The notes under the pieces were generated by a model. It was given only the letters and a program-made list of their open reading frames with translations, was not told the origin of the DNA and did no database searches. DNA of 55,982 nucleotides, taken from positions 1 to 55,982 of the IMG/VR virus record IMGVR_UViG_3300046467_002171; one strand, given 5' to 3'. This DNA comes from a virus. Numbering within the stretch: position 1 is the stretch's first letter; each line of letters opens with the position of its first letter. Shown piece by piece: positions 33,801-43,765 of the stretch. The position numbers and the translations under genes were made by a program.

Positions 33801-36800
33801 ATGGCTGATTTCACAGACCTTTTAGACCCTTCTGGCATTCTGGATGAAGATACTTTATCGAGTATTGGAAACACAGCGGAAACGGCTCGTCCCATTTTAG
33901 GAGTTTCTCCAACGGGTTCCAGATTTATAGAAAATTTTGATACCCGTGGGGCTTATGCGGCCCTACGAGAAAAGGGGGATGAGGATTTAGAGGCCAAGCG
34001 AAAAATAGCTGAACGACTGGCTCAAGAAACCCGTTTTAGTATAGAAGCCGCCACACGAGCGGGCTATTCTTACGACGAAATCATAAGTAAATTAACCGGC
34101 GTAGACCGTGAAGAATACGGGGGCGGCTATGGGGCTGCGGCCCGTGGTTTCGGGAGAGAGATTGCTCCCACACTTGCTTTGGGAGCGGGTGGCGTATATG
34201 GAGGACGCGGCGCAGGAAAAGTGATGCGTGGCGCAGCGGGTGCGGCATCGGCGGCAGGTCAAAAGCTAAGAGAAACCGCACGGGATCCTTCCCCACCACG
34301 TCAGGTCGATCCAAGGGTACGTGCCACAGGCGGACAAAAGCCTAATTTAGCCGCACGTATTCTAAATCTCACGCCAAAAGTAGCAAAAGCTGCGGCAGCC
34401 GCAAGATTAGGGCCTATTTCAAAGGGCCTTGGTTATTTAACGGGGGTATTTGGCGGTGCCATTGGTGCGGAAGTCGCTGCCAGAAAAGGGGTAGACGAGG
34501 TTTTTGGCGAACCTCGCCCGTTGGAACTTGCCGATTACCCACGCTATGAAGCGGGTAGAACGGCGGGCATGTTTATTGGGTCTATTCCCGCTACATTTAG
34601 TATAGCGAACGTGCTAAAAGACATTCCAAATTTGGCTCCCGCAGCAATTGGTACAAACGTAGCGCGGATGGGGGCTAAAGAAGGTGGCGACCCTTCAGGT
34701 TTTGTAAGAAAAATGTTCGACTGGGGTCGTCAACAGGCCGGGGAGAAAGCGGCTAGGGCCCGTGCGAGAGCGGCTGGGGGGACAAGGGCCGCGCAGGAAG
34801 CCTTGGAGGGCGGCGCAGGGGCATTAAAAAAGGTTGGGCAAGCCATCGTTGAACACCCCAAGAGCGTAATTGCAGGTGAAGCTGCGTTAGGCCTTGCGTG
34901 GACGCCTTTCGGGGCAATGGTTGCAGAAGAACTCTATCCGGCTCAAGCCGGGGCTAAATTAGGCGCTGAAATCACCGCTTCTGTCGTTTATCCCGGCTCC
35001 ATGCTTTCCCTTGTCAAAATTCCTTTTCGCAAAGCCAGCGCTGCCTTTGGGAAAGGTGCCCGAGAGCAACAGGCTGCGGATTACATGGTCAACCTATTTG
35101 ATGAATTACAAAAAAGGGGTGTCGAGGAAACTCCAGAAGAGTTTTTAGCCACGCTTAGAGCCGCGAAGTTTGAAGACGTTTCAGGGAACGTGGTTGAAGT
35201 TACACCGTCGCAATTAACGGGAAGCACGACGTATTCCATATTAGAAAAGTTCTTGTCAGACGTAAGCCCCGCTTATTCTGCGGTTAATAAAAAGTCGGCT
35301 AGAGACGGCCATGCTGCACTAACCGGACTTATAACGGCGCTTTATTCTCACTCAGACCCCAATCTCGTCAACATGGCGGCGAAGCTAGAAGAAAAAATGC
35401 TTCAGGACACCTTTACAAAATGGTTCGACGTGAGGCTGGATAAGGCGGTTGCTACAACAGAAGCGTTTGCGAAACGTACCGATGCTACACCAGCGACCAT
35501 ACAAAGAGAGGTCAATAATCAAGTTCACGAAAGTATGAAAAGCGCATTAACAGACGCGCGAGTTGTAGAAAAGCGTCTTTATCAAGACGTTGATAAAACA
35601 ATGGAGGTGTCTGTAGATAATATTGCAAAACGGTGGAATGACGAATACGCCAAGCTGTTTAAACCAGGCGTAACGCGTAAAGAATTAGAGAGAGCGGGAA
35701 TACCCGCTTTTCTCAAAGAACTGGAAAACCCAGATAGTCAATTGTGGGGGCAATTAACGGAGCAGTTACAAAACAGCCAAAAGCTGTCCGATGATTTAAA
35801 CAAAGCGGTAGAAAAATCCGCAGGGCAATCAGCGTCACTAGCTTTAAATAAGTATCTTCGCAGCAGGGCTATGGGTACGGGTTTAACCCCAGATCAAAAA
35901 CTGGTCGCAGCGGAACGTGCCTTTCGAAACACGCCTGAAAGAGGAGGGGCCCCCGGCACATATGAAACTATTGAGGGTGTGGCAAAAGATTTGACGCCCA
36001 AACAACGAAAAAACGCCGCAGACTTGGCAAAAAAAATGCAGGATATTCGGAAGACAGATGCCGAAATAAACGGGCTAACCGCCGAAATTACAAAAATCAG
36101 TAATCCGGATGGTACCGCCCCGGAACATTTTAAACGTGTCACGTTACGAGAGCTTATGGGTTTTAGATCGGAAATGCTAAACAGCATAAGAAGTACGCAA
36201 GCCGGGGAAGTGGTTAATTATAACGCCCGTCGAATTTATGGCGAACTAGCGGACGCGGCGCTGGATGATATGGGAGCCAACATTAACAAAAACCCCATTT
36301 CTGGAGAAGTAATTGATGAAGCTCAGGAGGTCAGTCCTAACGTAAAAAAATTGATAAAAGCCTACACGTTTTCCAGAGCACTTAACGACAGCTTTTCAAG
36401 GGGCTTTGGTGGGACTCTGGGGCACGTAAAGGGAACGGGACAATATAAAGTACAGCCAGAATTAGCATTAGAGGAATTGTTCAAAGGGAGCAGTAATGCG
36501 GTCTCTATAAAATATACCGAACTTCAAGAGGCCCTATCCCTGTTAGAAACAGCCTCCAAAGGTATTAACGAAACCGCAGAAGGGCTTTTTGTTCCAAATA
36601 TAGTATCGCTCATTGAAGACGAAGGTCTAAGAAAAGCAGGCGTCAATGACGCGCTGGATATGTTCCTGCGACAAGCCTTTCGAGATGAGGCTGTTGTCAG
36701 GACCCCTGTATATAACCCCGCGACGGGGGAAACTATTGATCGTGCGATCGTAGACGAAAAAAAATGGGGAAAGTTTTTAAAGGACCACGAAGAGATTCTT

Positions 36801-38018
36801 TCCTTAGACATTCTAAGTACGTTACGGAAGGATTTAACGGACCTTCCCCAACGAGATCAATTGGTATCGGCTTATTACAACAACCACCCTGACTTTCCAG
36901 ACAGTGTAGATTTTGCACTTAAAGGTCCGGGGGAAACCCCTACGTCCGTAGGCGATTTTTGGGCGAACATGCAAAAAGAAGCTGTCTGGGCAAAACTTTT
37001 AGGGAACGAAAACCCTACCAAAGTGGTGGCAAACATATTTCGGAAGGACAACAAAAACTTTTCTCCTCAGTATAAAGAACTGGTTCGCTTGGCAAAGGGA
37101 CACCCTAATACAGAGGCTCGTGAGGCTTTCAGGGACTCGATTATTAAATACGCCTTTGAAGAGGCGCGTACCCCCGACGGTTATAGCCTTAAAAAGATAC
37201 ACAAGGTTTTATTTGAGCCCGAGTATAACGGGCATAAAATGCCCCCGCTTCTTGAGGCTCTGGCCGATGATGAAATCGTAGGTACGACGTTTAACCAAAA
37301 ACTAGACGATATAATCACTCAAATGGCTAAGCTGGAACGTCTAGCCGATCAGGGCGAAGATGTATCCAAAATATTGGAAAACGACTCCCCGCTCTTTGTC
37401 TTTGCGGCACGAGTAATTGGTGCCGCAGCGGGTCGTACGGCTGCTGCGAAAACAGGGATGGGCGGAACAGTTCAAATACCGGGCGCAGCCGCAACTTTCG
37501 CAAAAGCCTATCTTAATGACATGCCCTCGGTTCTGATTCAGGACATTCTTATCAAGGCCTCTACGCCGGGAAAAGACGGGGCGAAACTGTTAGAAGCGCT
37601 TCTTAAAAAAGGGCGTACCGAACAGGAAAAAACTGCTGCTGCTGAAACCATAGGTAGTGCTATAGCTTTCAGCCTTGGGGCCCCTGTTTCCGCTATTACG
37701 CGACGGCCCGTTCTAGGTTATGAAGTATTCAGAGCTGAGGATGTTGAACAGCCTTTTCCAGAAGACGCCCCAACCCCACAGTCTCGTGGGCCTCTAGCAC
37801 CGGTCCGAGAATATATTCCACGTGTGGGACGTGCATTAATCCCCGGACGAGCCCCAGCGGCCTCTGCTCCTGCTCCGACACCACCGCCCACGGCTCCCGC
37901 TCCACAGCCCACGGCCCAAGGTACCACGCAGGAGAACCGGCAGCGCTTTGCTCAGATGTTCCCCGGAGACATTACTTCAGGCTTGATCAACCAAGGGATC
38001 GGTTCGTACCGTCCTTAA
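33801..38018 (+). CDS. Giant internal virion/ejection protein
   Basis: The protein has 1405 residues. The first 400 hold several Ala/Gly-rich hydrophobic segments (REIAPTLALGAGGVYGG, IGAEVAARKG, AGMFIGSIPATFSIANVL) suited to membrane passage. Residues about 430-1280 are charged and helical with conserved-looking blocks such as VTPSQLTGSTTYSILEKFL and LRELMGFRSEML-like sequence. The C-terminal 60 residues are Pro/Ala-rich and disordered. It resembles the largest internal protein of T7-like phages in size and place, but I see no catalytic Glu motif of a transglycosylase. It ends converging with, and overlapping by 4 bases, the leftward helicase gene. Confidence 0.75.
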   Translation: MADFTDLLDPSGILDEDTLSSIGNTAETARPILGVSPTGSRFIENFDTRGAYAALREKGDEDLEAKRKIAERLAQETRFSIEAATRAGYSYDEIISKLTGVDREEYGGGYGAAARGFGREIAPTLALGAGGVYGGRGAGKVMRGAAGAASAAGQKLRETARDPSPPRQVDPRVRATGGQKPNLAARILNLTPKVAKAAAAARLGPISKGLGYLTGVFGGAIGAEVAARKGVDEVFGEPRPLELADYPRYEAGRTAGMFIGSIPATFSIANVLKDIPNLAPAAIGTNVARMGAKEGGDPSGFVRKMFDWGRQQAGEKAARARARAAGGTRAAQEALEGGAGALKKVGQAIVEHPKSVIAGEAALGLAWTPFGAMVAEELYPAQAGAKLGAEITASVVYPGSMLSLVKIPFRKASAAFGKGAREQQAADYMVNLFDELQKRGVEETPEEFLATLRAAKFEDVSGNVVEVTPSQLTGSTTYSILEKFLSDVSPAYSAVNKKSARDGHAALTGLITALYSHSDPNLVNMAAKLEEKMLQDTFTKWFDVRLDKAVATTEAFAKRTDATPATIQREVNNQVHESMKSALTDARVVEKRLYQDVDKTMEVSVDNIAKRWNDEYAKLFKPGVTRKELERAGIPAFLKELENPDSQLWGQLTEQLQNSQKLSDDLNKAVEKSAGQSASLALNKYLRSRAMGTGLTPDQKLVAAERAFRNTPERGGAPGTYETIEGVAKDLTPKQRKNAADLAKKMQDIRKTDAEINGLTAEITKISNPDGTAPEHFKRVTLRELMGFRSEMLNSIRSTQAGEVVNYNARRIYGELADAALDDMGANINKNPISGEVIDEAQEVSPNVKKLIKAYTFSRALNDSFSRGFGGTLGHVKGTGQYKVQPELALEELFKGSSNAVSIKYTELQEALSLLETASKGINETAEGLFVPNIVSLIEDEGLRKAGVNDALDMFLRQAFRDEAVVRTPVYNPATGETIDRAIVDEKKWGKFLKDHEEILSLDILSTLRKDLTDLPQRDQLVSAYYNNHPDFPDSVDFALKGPGETPTSVGDFWANMQKEAVWAKLLGNENPTKVVANIFRKDNKNFSPQYKELVRLAKGHPNTEAREAFRDSIIKYAFEEARTPDGYSLKKIHKVLFEPEYNGHKMPPLLEALADDEIVGTTFNQKLDDIITQMAKLERLADQGEDVSKILENDSPLFVFAARVIGAAAGRTAAAKTGMGGTVQIPGAAATFAKAYLNDMPSVLIQDILIKASTPGKDGAKLLEALLKKGRTEQEKTAAAETIGSAIAFSLGAPVSAITRRPVLGYEVFRAEDVEQPFPEDAPTPQSRGPLAPVREYIPRVGRALIPGRAPAASAPAPTPPPTAPAPQPTAQGTTQENRQRFAQMFPGDITSGLINQGIGSYRP

Positions 38019-39484
38019 ATCAGCCATTCTCGGGCTTTTTCCCCCAGCACCTGACTTGAGATATTGATTTTATCCCGCAGTGCTTGCAGGATTTTTTCAT
38101 CAATGGTGTCGGGAGCAACCAGATCTATATAGGTCACATTTTTTTCTTGACCTATTCTATGGGCGCGGTCTTCCGACTGGAGCCGGATCTCCAAATCATA
38201 ACTGTTGCTGAAGTAGATGACCGTCTGAGCCACAGAGAGCGTTAATCCAAACCCCCCGGTTCTCGGCTGGCCGACAAAAAACCGCAATTCTGAATCTGGG
38301 TCCTGAAACTTTTCGACTATTTCCTGTCGATGCTTCTGTTCTGTTGCGCCAAAATAAGAGGCCGCCGCTTCGTCTCCGAAGCGACGGCGCAGGGCGTTGG
38401 CAATGCGGCCTATGTCGTACGTCCATGAGGCCCATATGATCGCCTTGCCCTGAAGTTCTTCGACAACCGCCATAAGTTCGTCTAGACGATTGTTTTTAAT
38501 CTCTTCTATTTCACCATTGTCCGGTTTCAAAAACCCACAGGTGATTTGTTGCAGTCGCATGATTTGTGTCAGAACGGAGGAAGTGGTTGCCAGCTCTCCT
38601 TGATCGAACTGCGCGAGCGCCAGCTTTTTCATTTGTCGATAGAGGCGTTCTTGCTCTGCGGTTAAAGCAACGTCTCGGCGCATGTAAATTTTTTCGGGTA
38701 GATCTAAACAATCTTTTTTAAGGGTTCTCAGCGAGAACCGATTGAGTTTTTCATTCAGCTCATCAAGCCGTTGGTAACCCACAATTTCCTGAATGCTCCG
38801 AGGGCCAATGTGGCGCTGCTGCATCCGTGCATAACGATTTCGAAACGCATAAAAACTTTTGAAGCCTAAAGCCTTGGGGCTTAAAAACGCGCATTGGCTG
38901 TACAAGTCCATCGGGGATTTTGTAATGGGCGAACCGGTTAAAATGCGCCGGTACTTTGCAAACTGAGCCGCCTTTATGATGTTCTTCGTCCGAAGTGCTT
39001 TGTGATTTTTAATCGTCGTGCTTTCATCCACGACCAACAAATTTTTGGGATTACTTTTTAAGTATTTCAAAAGAGTGCTTGCACCTTTTTTGGTACTCAC
39101 CGCTTCTATGTTCATGACCAAGGTGTGTAGTGTTTCTGCTTTACGTTTTGCGGGATAGAGAATGCCTTGCATCTCCCCAATAAACTTTTTTGTGAGGTTA
39201 TTTTGCCATCGGACCAAATTGTGTGGGATCCGATCTGGCAGGTGCCGGGGGATCTCCGATCTGATCCAGTTGTCGTACACACCTTTTGGAGCCAAAATAA
39301 GAACCGTGTCGATGTGTCCGGCTTCAAAAAGCAACGCCATCGTGTCCACAATAACTTTGCTTTTGCCCGTGCCCATTTCCATGTACAGCGCATAATATTC
39401 TGAAAAACAAGAGTTTTTCAGAGCCGTAGTCTGATGCTCATACGGTTTTGTTTTCCATTGATAGTTGCTCATAGCGGCTAGCAT
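38015..39484 (-). CDS. SNF2-family DEAD-box-like helicase
   Basis: The protein has 489 residues from the ATG at 39484, chosen because AAGGGGG lies just upstream; an ATG 36 bases further out (39520) has no ribosome site. The N-terminal ATPase shows EMGTGKSK (K41), DEST in NLLVVDESTTIKN and LTGSPITKS. The C-terminal helicase domain shows IIWASWTYDI, QPRTGGFGLTLSVA and the SNF2-typical RAHRIGQ. Such enzymes translocate on duplex DNA. It is the only leftward gene of the replication block and could unwind the origin, remodel replication forks or strip proteins from DNA. Confidence 0.92.
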   Translation of the reverse strand: MLAAMSNYQWKTKPYEHQTTALKNSCFSEYYALYMEMGTGKSKVIVDTMALLFEAGHIDTVLILAPKGVYDNWIRSEIPRHLPDRIPHNLVRWQNNLTKKFIGEMQGILYPAKRKAETLHTLVMNIEAVSTKKGASTLLKYLKSNPKNLLVVDESTTIKNHKALRTKNIIKAAQFAKYRRILTGSPITKSPMDLYSQCAFLSPKALGFKSFYAFRNRYARMQQRHIGPRSIQEIVGYQRLDELNEKLNRFSLRTLKKDCLDLPEKIYMRRDVALTAEQERLYRQMKKLALAQFDQGELATTSSVLTQIMRLQQITCGFLKPDNGEIEEIKNNRLDELMAVVEELQGKAIIWASWTYDIGRIANALRRRFGDEAAASYFGATEQKHRQEIVEKFQDPDSELRFFVGQPRTGGFGLTLSVAQTVIYFSNSYDLEIRLQSEDRAHRIGQEKNVTYIDLVAPDTIDEKILQALRDKINISSQVLGEKAREWLI

Positions 39485-39494
39485 AGTTTCCCCC

Positions 39495-39523
39495 TTGACT
39501 TGTGCAATGGTATAAGACATTAT
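39495..39523 (+). promoter_or_regulatory. Sigma70-like promoter for the replication genes
   Basis: TTGACT (39495-39500) and CATTAT (39518-39523) are separated by 17 bp, in the gap between the leftward helicase and the rightward gene at 39588. The -35 is one mismatch from consensus; the -10 is weaker. Downstream the leader contains AAGGG/CCCTT and three AACCAC words. No transcript evidence. Confidence 0.5.
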
Positions 39524-39587
39524 CGGCTGCGTAAAGGGCCAATCACCCTTTCAACCACGAACCACAAACCACGGAACAGGAGAAGCT

Positions 39588-40160
39588 ATGAGCGATTTAA
39601 TCTTCGATATGGAAGCCGATGCCGTCTCTTCCAAACTAAGCAACGTTGACGACACAAACCTAAAAACCGTTGCTGAAGTTGCCAACCGCATAATCGAAAC
39701 AGAAGAAGATATTGAGCAATTGGAGAACTTGCTCAAGCAACGAAAAAAAAGCCTGCTCAAACTAACCGACGAAGATCTTCCGGCCATGCTCACTGAGATG
39801 GGCTTATCGGCATTTGAACTGGAAGATGGATCAAAAATTGCTTTGAAACAAACCTACGGTGCCCACATAAAAGTGGACAACAAAGAAGCCGCTTTCAATT
39901 GGCTTCGCGACCACGAATTCGATGATTTAATCAAAAACACGGTAAGCGTGAACTTCGGACGAAACGAAGATACCAAGGCCCGTGAGTTTGTAACAATCAT
40001 TGAAGGGCAGGGGTTTTCACCTGCTCAAAAAACAGATGTTCACCCTTCAACACTCAAAGCCTTTGTCAAAGAGCGTATTGAACAGGGTGAAGAAATCCCG
40101 ATGGAACTGTTCGGCGTCTTCGTTGGACAGCGGGCAACAATCAAGAGAGGAACCAAGTAA
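39588..40160 (+). CDS. Conserved replication-module protein, function unknown
   Basis: The protein has 190 residues and begins the rightward replication operon (AGGAG seven bases upstream). Residues about 30-60 form a coiled coil (ETEEDIEQLENLLKQRKKSL). A conserved core follows: LEDGSKIALKQTYGAHIKV, AFNWLRDHEFDDLIKN, VSVNFGRNED, and VHPSTLKAFVKERIEQGEE then FGVFVGQRATIKR. I recognise this from uncultured marine phages next to the SSB-like gene but know no activity. It overlaps that gene by one base, so the two proteins probably act together, perhaps on single-stranded DNA. Confidence 0.78.
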   Translation: MSDLIFDMEADAVSSKLSNVDDTNLKTVAEVANRIIETEEDIEQLENLLKQRKKSLLKLTDEDLPAMLTEMGLSAFELEDGSKIALKQTYGAHIKVDNKEAAFNWLRDHEFDDLIKNTVSVNFGRNEDTKAREFVTIIEGQGFSPAQKTDVHPSTLKAFVKERIEQGEEIPMELFGVFVGQRATIKRGTK

Positions 40161-40954
40161 TGGCGACGAAAATGACCACAAAAAAAGTGAATAAAGAGCT
40201 GACTGCTGGGCTAGATACCTCCCTGTTAGAATTGGACGCGGGGGTGGGTAACGAAGAGGTGGGACAGGAAGATCTCGCACTTCCTTTCCTGAAACTGCTA
40301 CAGGCCAGCAGCCAGAAAAGCATCAAGCAGTTGAAGGCGCTAGGTATTAACGCCTCGCCGGGGGATGTTTGGAACAGCGTGACCAATGAGCTTTACACGG
40401 ACAGAAAACTTCGTGTTATTCCCGCTGCCTATCAGCGTCGGTTCATTGAGTGGACCCCGCGTGGCGACGGAAATAACGCTCCGGTATCCATCTATACGCC
40501 GGACGAAAAACGCCCGGAAACCACCAGAAGTCCTGAAGACAACAAGGATTATACGGAAAGCGGGTCATACCTGGAGGACACACATCACCATTATTTGCTG
40601 GTGCTGAACGACAAGGGTCCTTCCACGGTTGCGTTGCTGGCGATGAAAAGTACGGCCTTAAAAAAGTCTCGAAAATGGAACAGCATGATCGCTTCGCGGG
40701 TAATGACCAACGACGCGGGAAAGATTTTTAGCCCACCCCGTTTTGCTTACATTTACACGTTGCAGGTCATCGAAGATGGCAACGATGAGGGCGACTGGTT
40801 CAATTGGGACGTGACCTTGGAAGGACCCGTAGAAAACGCGGACCACTATCAGGAGGCCCGTCAATTTGCCCACAGCATCAAAACCGGGACGGTCACTGTT
40901 AAGCATCAGCAGGAAGAGGGTGGTACAGAAATAGATGAAGATGTGCCTTTCTGA
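40160..40954 (+). CDS. Single-stranded DNA-binding-like protein
   Basis: The protein has 264 residues, beta-rich in residues 60-230 (RVIPAAYQRRFIEWTPRGD, HHHYLLVLND, FAYIYTLQVIEDGND, WFNWDVTLEG) and ends in an acidic tip TEIDEDVPF. The tip closely resembles the DDDIPF peptide by which bacterial SSB recruits partners, which is the main reason for the call. The N terminus is Lys-rich. It lies between the preceding conserved protein and the primase. It would coat ssDNA at the fork and recruit replication proteins; an OB fold is inferred, not demonstrated. Confidence 0.72.
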   Translation: MATKMTTKKVNKELTAGLDTSLLELDAGVGNEEVGQEDLALPFLKLLQASSQKSIKQLKALGINASPGDVWNSVTNELYTDRKLRVIPAAYQRRFIEWTPRGDGNNAPVSIYTPDEKRPETTRSPEDNKDYTESGSYLEDTHHHYLLVLNDKGPSTVALLAMKSTALKKSRKWNSMIASRVMTNDAGKIFSPPRFAYIYTLQVIEDGNDEGDWFNWDVTLEGPVENADHYQEARQFAHSIKTGTVTVKHQQEEGGTEIDEDVPF

Positions 40955-40975
40955 TCGAAGATAATTAAAACAAAG

Positions 40976-40996
40976 GGCGGCGCATGGCGCGCCGCC
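40976..40996 (+). other. GC-rich hairpin between SSB-like and primase genes
   Basis: GGCGGCGC (40976-40983) pairs with GCGCCGCC (40989-40996) across the five-base loop ATGGC. No T run follows, so a classical terminator is unlikely; it may stabilise or process the mRNA between the SSB-like and primase genes, allowing different amounts. A ribosome site GGGGGAG lies about 20 bases downstream. Confidence 0.55.
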
Positions 40997-41014
40997 TCGA
41001 TCAGGGGGAGTTTC

Positions 41015-42553
41015 ATGTCTGATGCAGAAAAATTTGCAGGTATTTTCGACGGCCTGAAACAGGCGTACGGAACCTACAACATACAACGAAAAAACGCGAA
41101 CGGAAAAAATCTAGGTAAAGCCAACCTAGTTCGCGAACCACGCACCACGGCTCTGTGGGAAAAGCACCTGAGCGGCGAAGGGGTTTCTGTTGGGGTCATT
41201 CCCATAAATGAAACGAACGAATGCCGCTGGGGCTGCTTGGATATTGATGAATATCCGCTCAACCACACCGCGCTTGTCAATAAAATCCGCGAAGCCAAAT
41301 TACCGCTTGTCGTGTGTAGGAGTAAATCCGGCGGTGCACATTGCTTCCTGTTCTGCACAGATTGGATTGCTGCAAAGGATATGCAGGAGGTTTTGCAGAA
41401 TTTAGGGGCTGGGCTGGGCTACGGCACGTGTGAGGTGTTTCCTAAACAGATCCAACTGAATCTGGACAGGGGGGATGTAGGGAATTTTCTTAACATTCCT
41501 TACTATGATGCCGCCGAGGGGTTGCGATACGCTATTCACGACGATGGCTACGCTGCCACGCTTTCTGAGTTTTTTGAACTGCACGAAAAGTATGCTCAGA
41601 CACCCGAGCAGTTGCTGTCCCTGACTATGGAAGCCACTGACGGTACGCCCGTGCCCGACGGCCCTCCCTGTTTACAGCATCTGTGTTCTCAAAAAATTTC
41701 CGAGGGGTCCCGAAACAACGGGCTTTTTAATATAGGCGTTTTCCTGCGAAAAGCCTTCCCAGACTCGTGGGAAACGGAGATTTTGAATTACAACGCGAAC
41801 TACCTCGTCCCTCCATTGCCCCTCTCGGAAGTCAACGTCGTCGCCAAGCAGTTGCAAAAAAAGGACTACACTTACAAGTGCAAAGACAGCCCCATAAACG
41901 CTTTCTGCAATGCCGACCTATGCCGCACCCGCAAGCACGGCGTAGACGCCACGGCCACCGGAACACTTATCGCCAACCTGCGAAAATACAACAGCCAGCC
42001 TCCTGTTTGGTTTGTGGACGTGAACGGACAGCCGCTGGAAATGGACACGGAAGGTCTGATGAACCAGCCAACCTTCCAGCGAGCCTGCGTCGAACAATTG
42101 AATTTCATGCCACGTACGCAAACCAAACAAGTGTGGGAAGGACGCCTTAACCACTTGTTGACGGACATGACGCAAACCGAGGGCAACGTACTGGAAGTGA
42201 GTCAAGATGCCAGCATAGCCGGGCAGTTTTATGATTTCCTCGAAGAATGGTGCACAAGCAAACAACGAGCTAGTGAGCGGGAGGAAATACTTCTACGACG
42301 CCCTTACACGGATGAGGAAGACGGCATCACATACTTCCGACTAAAAGATTTTGACGCTTTCCTGCGAAAGAACCGATTCTTTGATTTCAAACCACACAAG
42401 ATGGCGCAGCGCTTACGGGACATAAACGGAAAATCTATCCTCCTCAAAGTCCGTGGTAAGCCTGTCCGCGTGTGGTCTATCCCGGCCCACGAGCAGCACT
42501 CCGTCGAAGTGCCTACCCCAGATTTCGGGGAAACTAAGGACGCACCGTTTTAA
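41015..42553 (+). CDS. Archaeo-eukaryotic-type primase (AEP) with PriCT-like region
   Basis: The protein has 512 residues. The AEP catalytic core is visible: GCLDIDEY (D76, D78), CRSKSGGAHCFLF (H109), CEVFPKQ (140-145) and GNFLNIPYY (156-165). A PriCT-like helical region follows (GSRNNGLFNIGVFLRKAF, VPPLPLSEVNVVAKQLQ), then a cysteine cluster CKDSPINAFCNADLC that may bind zinc or iron-sulfur. The C-terminal part has a winged-helix-like KPHKMAQRLRDINGKS. The end ETKDAPF echoes the SSB-type tip. It would synthesise primers for PolA. Related to TOTE/phage AEP primases; no fused helicase is present. Confidence 0.87.
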   Translation: MSDAEKFAGIFDGLKQAYGTYNIQRKNANGKNLGKANLVREPRTTALWEKHLSGEGVSVGVIPINETNECRWGCLDIDEYPLNHTALVNKIREAKLPLVVCRSKSGGAHCFLFCTDWIAAKDMQEVLQNLGAGLGYGTCEVFPKQIQLNLDRGDVGNFLNIPYYDAAEGLRYAIHDDGYAATLSEFFELHEKYAQTPEQLLSLTMEATDGTPVPDGPPCLQHLCSQKISEGSRNNGLFNIGVFLRKAFPDSWETEILNYNANYLVPPLPLSEVNVVAKQLQKKDYTYKCKDSPINAFCNADLCRTRKHGVDATATGTLIANLRKYNSQPPVWFVDVNGQPLEMDTEGLMNQPTFQRACVEQLNFMPRTQTKQVWEGRLNHLLTDMTQTEGNVLEVSQDASIAGQFYDFLEEWCTSKQRASEREEILLRRPYTDEEDGITYFRLKDFDAFLRKNRFFDFKPHKMAQRLRDINGKSILLKVRGKPVRVWSIPAHEQHSVEVPTPDFGETKDAPF

Positions 42554-42579
42554 TGTTCCCCGAGAGAGGTATATAACGA

Positions 42580-43764
42580 ATGCTTAAACAAATGCGGGAA
42601 ATATGGAACTGGTTTGTCGTGCTAATACGGCGGCCAAAGACTAAGCCCCGCATGAAGGCACGTCGAATGTCGAAGCCGGTTGGCCGTGTCGGAACTTATA
42701 AAACATTGTCTGGATTGCTGGAGAATATAGACATAGTTCAAGAACGTCTTTTATGTAAGACCCTCTACAGTGAAACGCATCGGAAAACACGAAAAGCGTT
42801 GAGGAATATCGGCCCCTATATCCCCCACGTCGGATCGAAAACGCACACTTCGAAGGTTCTGGATACCACGAAGTTGAGTTCGATCATGTTTGTTGCGCTA
42901 TCAAGAAAAAATAGCGAAAGAGAAAAGGTAAAATTTAAAGGCTCCGTGGAACTTGAGGATTCTTGCCCCAGCGAATTTATTTACGCCGTCAAAGCACCAA
43001 AACACTTAGGGTTCGACTTGACAAAACCCAGACATAAGTCGTTGGCGGTGTACGAGTGCGGAATAGCCTTTCGGGACATATCAGACGACAAACTTGCTTG
43101 GATTTCTTTTTATTCCTCCGTAAACAAGGCCGGGGAAGTGGAGATTCTGCGGCAGAGAATGCCTAAACAATTTTCTTTTCCAAAAAAATCGGGGCGCTGC
43201 GGTCAAGATAGTGGTGGTTACACACAAATGAACCATTGGGGCCATTCAACGATGGACAAGGAACCCATTCAAGATTGTTGGGAATCCGTTGAAGCCTTTT
43301 TGCGATGTATTTTTTGCAGTGCACTAAATTTTTGGAGGTTTAAAGATCAGCAGTGGTCGGTGTCCATCCGAAAACAAGGTTATCGCGTCACATTTAGTGT
43401 GCCCATGAAAGAAACGAAATACTATTTTAAAGACCGGGAAAAGACGGCCCTGACGCCAACCGGTAAAAAGAAAACAATTATTCACTATGTGCGGGAGCAT
43501 CAGCGTCATGTAAACAATAAAATAACTACCGTGAAAGAACATTTGCGAGGGATACGAGAATTCCAATGGAATGACTGCCTGTGTTGCGTCACGGCACCTA
43601 CTTTTCACCAGTTTTCATCGCAAAATTTCGTGGCAACACCTAGCGATTTTGATGACAGCAGCGAACCCTACGTTGAAATTGATGATATGGCGAAGATGCT
43701 GGCTAATCTTGAAGACTCTCAAGAAACCGCTTCAGCGAACGAATGTTTGGATAACCCGGCTTAA
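42580..43764 (+). CDS. Unknown protein in the replication module
   Basis: The protein has 394 residues and is basic at the N terminus (RRPKTKPRMKARRMSKPVGR). Residues about 180-230 contain two cysteines and SGGYTQMNHWGHSTMDKEP; residues about 290-345 contain KTALTPTGKKKTIIHYVREH and VKEHLRGIREFQWNDC, a segment I recall from uncharacterised phage proteins. The end is acidic. There is no nuclease, helicase or polymerase motif that I can identify. It is co-directional between primase and UvrD-like helicase genes, so a fork-associated role is plausible. Confidence 0.72.
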   Translation: MLKQMREIWNWFVVLIRRPKTKPRMKARRMSKPVGRVGTYKTLSGLLENIDIVQERLLCKTLYSETHRKTRKALRNIGPYIPHVGSKTHTSKVLDTTKLSSIMFVALSRKNSEREKVKFKGSVELEDSCPSEFIYAVKAPKHLGFDLTKPRHKSLAVYECGIAFRDISDDKLAWISFYSSVNKAGEVEILRQRMPKQFSFPKKSGRCGQDSGGYTQMNHWGHSTMDKEPIQDCWESVEAFLRCIFCSALNFWRFKDQQWSVSIRKQGYRVTFSVPMKETKYYFKDREKTALTPTGKKKTIIHYVREHQRHVNNKITTVKEHLRGIREFQWNDCLCCVTAPTFHQFSSQNFVATPSDFDDSSEPYVEIDDMAKMLANLEDSQETASANECLDNPA

Positions 43765-43765
43765 A

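Noticed and set aside
37815-37832. Additional parS-like TTCCACGTG inside the giant virion gene
   Set aside because: Only nine core bases match and the right half is broken; it is explained by coding sequence.
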